10,766 nucleotides of DNA, taken from positions 1 through 10,766 of the forward strand of contig JBEAOO010000075.1 in assembly GCA_041164825.1 (NCBI GenBank), given 5' to 3'. The notes under the pieces were generated by a model. It was not told the DNA's origin and ran no database searches. It saw only the letters and a program-made list of their open reading frames with translations. Source of the stretch: JBEAOO01 sp041164825 (GTDB lineage: Bacteria; Pseudomonadota; Gammaproteobacteria; Burkholderiales; Burkholderiaceae_C). A program made the translations under genes and the position numbers. Shown here piece after piece: positions 1 to 6,051 of the stretch (its first letter is position 1; every line of letters begins with the position of its first letter).

Positions 1-1
1 G

Positions 2-733
<732 letters not shown>

Positions 734-765
734 GGTTGACGTCCGGCTGAACCTGTTCGGCGGGT

Positions 766-849
766 GGCTGTTGGCTGTTGGCTGTTGGCTGTTGGCTGTT
801 GGCGGTTGGCGGTTGGCGGTTGGCGGTTGGCGGTTGGCGGTTGGCGGTT
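766..849. repeat. Heptamer tandem repeat, 12 units in two homogeneous blocks
   Basis: Five perfect units of GGCTGTT (766-800) are followed without interruption by seven perfect units of GGCGGTT (801-849). The unit is 7 bp and the two types differ by one base. The array starts 33 bp after the stop codon of the ABC ATPase and ends 7 bp before the left arm of palindromic element copy A. As the length is not a multiple of three, translated frames through it give only low-complexity peptides, and I see no gene using it. Such arrays typically vary in copy number by slippage. Confidence 0.95.
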
Positions 850-856
850 GGCGCGT

Positions 857-959
857 GGATCGCCGTGCCGCCTTCGCTTTGCTCCGTGTCCTCCTGGCCC
901 TCCCTTCGGTCGGTCCATTCCCCCTTGACCTGCGCAAAGCGAAGGCGGCACGGCGATCC
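857..959. repeat. Hairpin module II of copy A: perfect 25-bp inverted repeat
   Basis: The arms 857-881 and 935-959 are exact reverse complements over 25 bp. Each contains the block CCGTGCCGCCTTCGCTTTG or its complement. They enclose a 53-bp core (882-934) that begins CTCCGTGTCCTCCTGG and ends CCCCCTTGACCTGCG. The same core, with substitutions, recurs in inverted orientation about 95 bp downstream inside module I, and again in copy B. The length and perfection of the arms allow a strong hairpin in RNA or a cruciform in DNA. There is no T-tract after the arm, so it is not a standard terminator. Confidence 0.9.
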
Positions 960-1003
960 CTGAAACGGTGGTGGCATGCCACGTCAACGCATGCCACGGT
1001 GTG

Positions 1004-1117
1004 CGCAGGGGCGGTGATGGGCCGGTGCGATGTGCGGAGGTCAAGGGGGAATGGGCCGCCCGAAGGGAGGACCAGGAGGACACGGAGCACAACGCCCCGG
1101 CCCATCGCCGCCCTCAC
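1004..1117. repeat. Hairpin module I of copy A: imperfect inverted repeat
   Basis: The left arm at about 1004-1040 (CGCAGGGGCGGTGATGGGCC and on to GCGGAGG) pairs imperfectly with the right arm at about 1085-1117 (GGAGCACAACGCCCCGGCCC and on to CTCACG). The interior reads TCAAGGGGGAATGGGCC, then AGGACCAGGAGGACACGG, which is the reverse complement of the core of module II with a few changes. Modules I and II therefore share a core but have unrelated arms. Between them, 971-982 holds the 12-bp palindrome GTGGCATGCCAC, and part of it (GCATGCCAC) repeats at 989-997. Confidence 0.75.
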
Positions 1118-1250
1118 GCCGATCTTCGAACGGGACATGGCCTGAGGCCACGGGCGAGATGGTGCCAAGCGGCCCTTGCAGCTCGTGTGCATGTGCTCCG
1201 CCCTGCGAAGCGCCTGCTGAACACCCTGCAGCCTCCGCGAGAGTGAGCTC

Positions 1251-1343
1251 TCAGACCGGCATCGGCAGCGCGATCGCGATAGCGGCCATGGCGGCCGTGA
1301 GGGCCAGCGAGGTCCACAAGCTGTGTAGTGCATCGGTGTTCAT
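1251..1343 (-). CDS. Putative 30-residue single-pass membrane peptide
   Basis: An ATG at 1343 on the minus strand is preceded by GGGGAG about nine bases upstream, a good ribosome binding site. It opens a 30-codon frame that ends at TGA (1251-1253). The peptide begins MNTDALHSLWTSLALTAAMA and then runs AIAIALPMPV. A short polar start is followed by roughly 20 hydrophobic residues, which is what a single transmembrane helix would look like. I do not recognise the family. It is divergent from the rhodanese operon and its 5' region holds the stem-loop at 1398-1425. It could be chance in GC-rich DNA, but the good Shine-Dalgarno and the clean hydrophobic composition argue for a real small protein. 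No function is assigned. Confidence 0.4.
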   Translation of the reverse strand: MNTDALHSLWTSLALTAAMAAIAIALPMPV

Positions 1344-1397
1344 GGTGTGAGGCTCCCCGCACTCACTGTGCATCCGCGGCCACCCACCGCATAGGAA

Positions 1398-1425
1398 GAA
1401 AAGCGCTGAAGCTGCCGCGCTTTTC
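1398..1425. promoter_or_regulatory. Stem-loop GAAAAGCGC/GCGCTTTTC in the divergent intergenic region
   Basis: The 9-bp arms 1398-1406 and 1417-1425 are exact complements around a 10-base loop. The T-run is only four bases and lies inside the arm, so intrinsic terminator activity on either strand would be weak. It sits upstream of the rhodanese operon on the plus strand and in the likely leader of the small minus-strand ORF. It could be an attenuator, a weak bidirectional terminator or an operator. Confidence 0.4.
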
Positions 1426-1479
1426 AAGGATGGGCAACGCTCGCCTGCCATCCACTTTTTACGCATATGCATGGGCCAA

Positions 1480-1497
1480 TTTCAAGCTTCCTTGAAA
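1480..1497. promoter_or_regulatory. Operator-like palindrome TTTCAAG-CTTC-CTTGAAA
   Basis: A perfect 7-bp inverted repeat with a 4-bp spacer lies 82 bp upstream of the rhodanese start, in AT-richer DNA than its surroundings. The size and symmetry suit a dimeric regulator. The right half contains TTGAAA, which could serve as a -35 element, but I find no convincing -10 at normal spacing. The XRE protein encoded at 4121 is a possible binder by context only. Confidence 0.4.
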
Positions 1498-1579
1498 GTT
1501 GGGGCGTCTCTAACCTTGGGGTCTGCTGTCTATCGCCACCCAACAACGCCCCTTCCTCGGGGGCTCTGGAGACCCTGCC

Positions 1580-2056
1580 ATGTCCGCCGTGCTTGCCGAC
1601 GCTGCCGCTGTCCTTCATCACCCCGTGCTCGATGCCGCCCGCGAACGGGCCCACGCTGAGGGCCTGCCCTATGCCGGCAGCGTGCCACCCGCCGACGCCT
1701 GGGCGCTCGTCCAGCAAGGGCTGGCCACGTTGGTGGACGTGCGCACCGCCGAGGAGCGCAAGTTCGTCGGCCAGGTGCCCGACACCCTTCATGTGGCCTG
1801 GGCCACCGGCACCGCGCTGACGCGCAACCCGCGCTTTGCCCGCGAGCTCGAAGCCAAGGTGGGCAAGGGCCAGGTCGTGCTGCTGCTCTGCCGCAGTGGC
1901 AAGCGCTCGGCGCTCGCCGCGGAAGCCGCAGCCAAGGCCGGCTTCACCCAGGTCTTCAATGTGCTCGAAGGCTTTGAGGGTGAGTTGGATGCGGCCCAGC
2001 AGCGCGGCCGCCAAGACGGTTGGCGCTTCCACCACCTGCCCTGGACGCAGGACTGA
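1580..2056 (+). CDS. Rhodanese-domain sulfurtransferase
   Basis: This is a single-domain rhodanese of 158 residues, expected to be cytoplasmic and to carry sulfane sulfur as a cysteine persulfide. The catalytic cysteine is Cys104 in the loop CRSGKRS. Typical rhodanese elements surround it: LVDVRTAEER at about 51-60, the strand VVLLLC before the loop, an alanine-rich helix after it, and the closing motif NVLEGFEGEL at about 127-136. About 30 extra residues precede the domain and show no signal peptide. The start at 1580 is chosen for GGAG eight bases upstream. It is the first gene of the cysteine operon, 38 bases ahead of cysK. Rhodaneses commonly accompany family 2A encapsulins, so it may take persulfide from the encapsulated desulfurase or feed thiosulfate sulfur to CysK. 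The actual donor and acceptor are inference. Confidence 0.93.
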   Translation: MSAVLADAAAVLHHPVLDAARERAHAEGLPYAGSVPPADAWALVQQGLATLVDVRTAEERKFVGQVPDTLHVAWATGTALTRNPRFARELEAKVGKGQVVLLLCRSGKRSALAAEAAAKAGFTQVFNVLEGFEGELDAAQQRGRQDGWRFHHLPWTQD

Positions 2057-2094
2057 ACCCTCTCATCCCGACACAGCCACCGAGGACGCACCCC

Positions 2095-3084
<990 letters not shown>

Positions 3085-3100
3085 GCGGAGCGTCCCCACC

Positions 3101-4117
3101 ATGAGCGTCTCCCTGACCCACGCCCACGCCCCCGCGTCGGCCTTCGACCCCTACCGCAGCCAGACCGGCGCGGCCTGGGACGCCACCACCTCGCTCGATC
3201 TGGCGCAGATCGTGCGCCAGCTGCGCGAGGCCCGCGAGCGCTGGCGCGAATCGCAGCAGCGCCCGCGCGAAATCGGCGGCCGCGAGCTGCCCTCGCGCGA
3301 CGCGCTGGCCGCGATTGTCGAAGGCCTGCGCGGCGCGCTGTTCCCGATGCGCCTGGGCCCGCCCGACCTGCGCCAGGAGAGCGAGGACTACTACATCGGC
3401 CACACGCTCGACGCCGTGCTGACCGCGCTGCTGACGCAAGTGCGGCTGGAGTTGCGCTACCAAGCGCGCCATGCCGCGGCCGCGGGTTTGTCGCCGCAGG
3501 CCGACCCCGATGCGCGTGCGCTGGAGGCCGTGCGCGACTTCGGCGCCGCGCTGCCCACCATCCGCGCGCTGCTCGACAGCGATGTGCTGGCCGCCTACCA
3601 CGGCGACCCGGCCGCCCGCAGCGTGGACGAGGTGCTGCTCTGCTACCCCGGCATCCAGGCCATGATCCACCACCGCATCGCCCACCAGCTCTATGTGCTG
3701 GGCGTGCCGCTGCTGGCGCGCTTGGTGGCCGAGCTGGCGCATGGCGACACCGGCATCGACATCCACCCCGGCGCCACCATCGGCCCGGGCTTCTTCATCG
3801 ACCACGGCACGGGCGTCGTGATCGGTGAGACCGCGCTGATCGGCCGCAACGTGCGGCTCTACCAAGCCGTGACGCTGGGCGCCAAGCGCTTTGCCCTCGA
3901 TGAAGACGGCCACTTGCAAAAAGGCGGTGCGCGGCACCCGATCGTCGAAGACGATGTGGTGGTCTACGCGGGCGCCACCATTCTGGGCCGCGTCACCATC
4001 GGCCGGGGCTCGACCATTGGCGGCAATGTGTGGCTCACGCGCAGCGTGCCGCCGGGCAGCCACATCGCGCAGGCCAATACGCGTGATGGCAGCGTCGCTT
4101 CGGGCTCGGGCATTTGA
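3101..4117 (+). CDS. epsC: Serine O-acetyltransferase (EpsC/CysE family)
   Basis: The enzyme transfers acetyl from acetyl-CoA to L-serine, giving O-acetylserine for CysK. The 338 residues comprise a helical N-terminal region (about 30-210, with SEDYYIGHTLDAVL and YPGIQAMIHHRIAHQLY) and a left-handed beta-helix of hexapeptide repeats (about 218-325). The catalytic pair is visible as Asp220 in DIHPGATIG and His235 in IDHGTGVVIGETA. It is longer than E. coli CysE, as in the plant-like/EpsC branch. The chain ends in GSGI; a C-terminal isoleucine is the residue that CysE-type enzymes insert into the CysK active site to form the cysteine synthase complex. The start at 3101 has GGAG ten bases upstream; an in-frame ATG at 3032 would overlap cysK. 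It lies 16 bases after cysK and three before the XRE gene, so one transcript is likely. Confidence 0.95.
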   Translation: MSVSLTHAHAPASAFDPYRSQTGAAWDATTSLDLAQIVRQLREARERWRESQQRPREIGGRELPSRDALAAIVEGLRGALFPMRLGPPDLRQESEDYYIGHTLDAVLTALLTQVRLELRYQARHAAAAGLSPQADPDARALEAVRDFGAALPTIRALLDSDVLAAYHGDPAARSVDEVLLCYPGIQAMIHHRIAHQLYVLGVPLLARLVAELAHGDTGIDIHPGATIGPGFFIDHGTGVVIGETALIGRNVRLYQAVTLGAKRFALDEDGHLQKGGARHPIVEDDVVVYAGATILGRVTIGRGSTIGGNVWLTRSVPPGSHIAQANTRDGSVASGSGI

Positions 4118-4120
4118 ACC

Positions 4121-4408
4121 ATGAGCAGCAGCACCTTGGCTTCCACACCGGGCACCTTGCCCTCGGCATCCGACCTCGGCGCGCGCTTTGGCGCGGCGGT
4201 GCGCAGCTTGCGCGAGGGGCGCGGTTGGTCTCAAGAGCGGCTGGCTGGCCGGGCCGAGCTCAACCGCTCCTACATGGGCGAGATCGAGCGCGCCACCGTG
4301 ATGCCCTCGCTGGCCACGGCCGCGAAATTGGCACAAGCGCTGGAGGTGCCGCTGTCGGCCCTGCTCTCGCAATGCGAGGCCGACACCGGCCATCCGAATC
4401 GCCCATGA
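4121..4408 (+). CDS. XRE-family transcriptional regulator, small
   Basis: A 95-residue protein is made almost entirely of one Cro/C1-type helix-turn-helix (about 18-82). LGARFGAAVRSLREGRGWSQ gives helices 1-2, LAGRAELNRSYMGEIERA covers the turn and recognition helix, and PSLATAAKLAQALEVPLSALL finishes the domain. There is no effector or dimerisation domain beyond the HTH, and only one cysteine (Cys85) in the short tail. The start follows the epsC stop by three bases, so translation is probably coupled; no strong ribosome site is seen. As the last gene of the cysteine operon and the one nearest the encapsulin operon, it probably regulates one or both. Candidate palindromes lie at 1480-1497 and 4960-4982, but target and signal are inference. 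Confidence 0.88.
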   Translation: MSSSTLASTPGTLPSASDLGARFGAAVRSLREGRGWSQERLAGRAELNRSYMGEIERATVMPSLATAAKLAQALEVPLSALLSQCEADTGHPNRP

Positions 4409-4550
4409 GCCTGCTGCAAGCGCGCGCTTGGCCGGCGGGCTTGCGTTCAAATATTCAAGGTCGCGATGGCTGGGCGGTTCGGTTCCCGGCACGTTGCCGA
4501 CCTGCGCCTGTGTCCGCTTCGCGTTCTTGGGCGTCGCGTTCGGAGATTGG

Positions 4551-4728
4551 CGCGAGGGCGGCGATGGGCCGGGCCGATGTGCTGCGTGCCCGGGCCAGAG
4601 CCCCGTGCCTTCGCCAGGCACAACCAGTCCTCAGGACTGTTTGTGTCCGGGCTCAGTCCCCCGGGCCCGCTGCGCGCGCCCTCCTCCTTGACCTCCGCAC
4701 ATCGGCCCGGCCCATCACCGCCCCTGCG
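4551..4728. repeat. Hairpin module I of copy B
   Basis: The left arm at about 4551-4586 (GAGGGCGGCGATGGGCCGGG then CCGATGTGCTGCG) pairs with the right arm at about 4692-4728 (CCTCCGCACATCGGCCCGG then CCCATCACCGCCCC). The run GGGCCGGGCCGATGTGC on the left is the exact complement of GCACATCGGCCCGGCCC on the right. In copy A the same stretch differs and the stem is weaker. The interior is about 105 bp and unlike the core in copy A, apart from CCTCCTTGACC at its right end. Confidence 0.75.
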
Positions 4729-4772
4729 ACCACCGCGGTGTGCATCCAGATCGCACGCCACCGTTGGTTCGG

Positions 4773-4870
4773 GGGCTCGCTGTGCCGCATTCGCTTTGCG
4801 CAGGTCAAGGGGGAGCCGGCCGCAGGCCGGCGGAGGACACGGAGCAAAGCGAATGCGGCACAGCGAGCCC
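4773..4870. repeat. Hairpin module II of copy B: perfect 26-bp inverted repeat
   Basis: The arms 4773-4798 and 4845-4870 are exact reverse complements over 26 bp and contain GCTGTGCCGCATTCGCTTTG or its complement. The 46-bp core (4799-4844) begins CGCAGGTCAAGGGGGA and ends GGAGGACACGGAG, which is the reverse complement of the edges of the copy A module II core. The centre, with GCCGGCCGCAGGCCGGC, is itself nearly palindromic and unlike copy A. The arms differ from those of copy A at several positions, yet both pairs are perfect, so each change is matched on the other arm. Confidence 0.9.
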
Positions 4871-4959
4871 AGAGCACCTGCCTCGTCATGCATGAGCCTG
4901 AGCCCCGAGAACGCAACGTGCCGCCTGATGACCCTGGGAGACCCCTGAACGCCATGGCA

Positions 4960-4982
4960 CATCAAGGCTTTACCCATTGATG
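4960..4982. promoter_or_regulatory. Inverted repeat CATCAA-N11-TTGATG upstream of encapsulin
   Basis: The hexamer CATCAA at 4960-4965 is repeated in inverse at 4977-4982 with 11 bases between. An outer pair CGCCAT (4950-4955) and ATGGCG (4980-4985) overlaps the right half. It lies about 120 bp before the encapsulin start and just ahead of the candidate promoter, a reasonable place for an operator. No regulator is assigned. Confidence 0.3.
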
Positions 4983-4993
4983 GCGATAGCCGG

Positions 4994-5022
4994 TTGAAAC
5001 CCGGCCACGCCGCAGCCAACAT
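4994..5022 (+). promoter_or_regulatory. Candidate sigma-70 promoter for the encapsulin operon
   Basis: TTGAAA (4994-4999) resembles a -35 box at five of six positions. At 17-bp spacing, CAACAT (5017-5022) is a poor -10 with three matches. The stretch from about 5041 to the start codon is less GC-rich than its surroundings, as in a leader, and AGGA at 5089-5092 is the likely ribosome site. This is weak evidence, and a different promoter cannot be excluded. Confidence 0.25.
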
Positions 5023-5103
5023 GCGCCGCACAGCAAGCGGCGACAGATCGCATAAGCAAATTCACTTCTCTCATAGCCGATCAAACACAGGACGGAAACC
5101 ACC

Positions 5104-6036
5104 ATGGCTGAATCCAACAAGCCCACCCAACTCGCCTTGGGCGACAGCGCCGCACGGCAGCTGGCCAATGCCACCAAGACCGCACCGGTCTTGTCGACCA
5201 TCACCCCGCGTTGGCTGACCCACCTGCTGCAGTGGCAACCCGTCGAGGCCGGCATCTACCGCCTCAACAAGGTCAAAAACCCCGAAGACCTGCAGGTGCT
5301 GTGCGCCAAGCGCGACGAGTCGGAACTGCCGACCACGTTTGCCAACTACGAAGAGCAGCCGCGCGAGTACTTCCTGAATGCCGTCTCCACGGTGCTGGAC
5401 GTGCACACCCGCGTGTCCGACCTCTACAGCAGCCCGCACGACCAGATCAAGGAGCAGCTGCGCGTCACCATCGAGACGATCAAGGAAAAGCAGGAAGCCG
5501 AGCTGATCAACAACCCGGACTACGGCCTGCTGGCCAGCGTGCACCCTGACCAGATCATCTACCCGCTGACCGGTGCGCCCACGCCCGACGACCTCGACGA
5601 ACTGTTGACCAAGGTGTGGAAAGAGCCGGCCTTCTTCCTGACCCACCCGCTGGCCATCGCCGCCTTCGGCCGTGAGTGCACCCGCCGCGGTGTGCCGCCG
5701 CCGACCGTGAGCCTGTTCGGCTCGCAGTTCCTGACCTGGCGCGGCATCCCGCTGATCCCGTCGGACAAGGTGCCGGTGGCCGATGGCAAGACCAAGATCA
5801 TCCTGCTGCGCGTGGGCGACAAGCGCCAAGGCGTGGTCGGGCTGTACCAGCCGGGTCTGGCGGGCGAACAAAGCCCGGGCCTGTCGGTGCGTTTCATGGG
5901 CATCAGCCGCAACGCCATCGCGTCGTACCTGATCAGCCTGTACTGCTCGCTGGCCGTGCAGACCGAAGACGCGCTGGCCGTGCTGGACGATGTCGAAATC
6001 GGCAAGTTCCACGACTACCCGGACACCTACAAATAA
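5104..6036 (+). CDS. Family 2A encapsulin nanocompartment shell protein (SrpI-like)
   Basis: This HK97-fold protein is expected to self-assemble into a closed icosahedral shell around the cysteine desulfurase encoded next. The 310 residues follow the SrpI pattern: an N-terminal arm (about 1-30, LALGDSAARQLANATKTAP), the family block STITPRWLTHLLQWQPVEAG (31-50), and IYRLNKVKNPEDL. The P-domain helix region has TTFANYEEQPREYFLNAVST and the long helix IKEQLRVTIETIKEKQEAEL. The A-domain is at about 170-285 (KEPAFFLTHPLAIAAFGREC, SLFGSQFLTWRGIPLIPSDK), and the tail is DVEIGKFHDYPDTYK. There is no inserted cyclic-nucleotide-binding domain, which separates it from family 2B. No phage structural or packaging gene is near, so it is not a prophage capsid. 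The desulfurase follows after 15 bases. Confidence 0.93.
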   Translation: MAESNKPTQLALGDSAARQLANATKTAPVLSTITPRWLTHLLQWQPVEAGIYRLNKVKNPEDLQVLCAKRDESELPTTFANYEEQPREYFLNAVSTVLDVHTRVSDLYSSPHDQIKEQLRVTIETIKEKQEAELINNPDYGLLASVHPDQIIYPLTGAPTPDDLDELLTKVWKEPAFFLTHPLAIAAFGRECTRRGVPPPTVSLFGSQFLTWRGIPLIPSDKVPVADGKTKIILLRVGDKRQGVVGLYQPGLAGEQSPGLSVRFMGISRNAIASYLISLYCSLAVQTEDALAVLDDVEIGKFHDYPDTYK

Positions 6037-6051
6037 GCGCAGGCAACGACC

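Larger units (their letters stand above)
857..1129 (-). repeat. Composite palindromic repeat, copy A (two hairpin modules)
   Basis: Read on the minus strand, this block is collinear with copy B (plus strand, 4528-4870). Both have a module containing GGCGGCGATGGGCCGG, a core ending in CCTTGACCTCCGCACATCG, the complementary arm CCGGCCCATCACCGCCC, a linker, and then a second hairpin with long perfect arms. There is no open frame of known type inside. The two hairpin modules are listed separately. It lies between genes rather than in one, as expected of REP/BIME-like or MITE-like sequences, but I do not recognise the family. No transposase is present nearby. Confidence 0.8.
4528..4870 (+). repeat. 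Composite palindromic repeat, copy B (two hairpin modules)
   Basis: This fills most of the 695-bp gap between the XRE gene and the encapsulin. It is collinear with copy A read on the opposite strand: GGCGGCGATGGGCCGG near 4556, CCTTGACCTCCGCACATCG near 4686, CCGGCCCATCACCGCCCCTG near 4706, then a linker and a perfect-arm hairpin. The middle of module I differs from copy A, and its extra length carries a nested hairpin with CAGTCC/GGACTG arms (4625-4630 and 4634-4639), extended by CACAA/TTGTG. No open frame of recognisable type is present. It separates the two operons of the sulfur cluster. Confidence 0.8.

Noticed and set aside
766..849. CRISPR-like array
   Set aside because: The units are 7 bp and contiguous without spacers, so this is a simple tandem repeat.
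857..959. Intrinsic terminator, integron attC site or IS end
   Set aside because: There is no T-tract after the arms, I see no attC core sites or integrase, and no transposase frame lies inside or beside it.
4417..4445. Terminator after the XRE gene (GCAAGCGCGCGCTTGG region)
   Set aside because: The 14-bp palindrome CAAGCGCGCGCTTG has no usable loop, and the alternative 6-bp stem has no T-tract, so I do not call it.
4114..4980. 288-codon plus-strand frame through the XRE gene and copy B
   Set aside because: It overlaps the XRE gene in another frame, and most of it is translated palindromic repeat.
5104..6036. Prophage major capsid protein
   Set aside because: No terminase, portal, protease or tail gene is nearby; the sequence follows the SrpI pattern and the next gene is the typical cargo.
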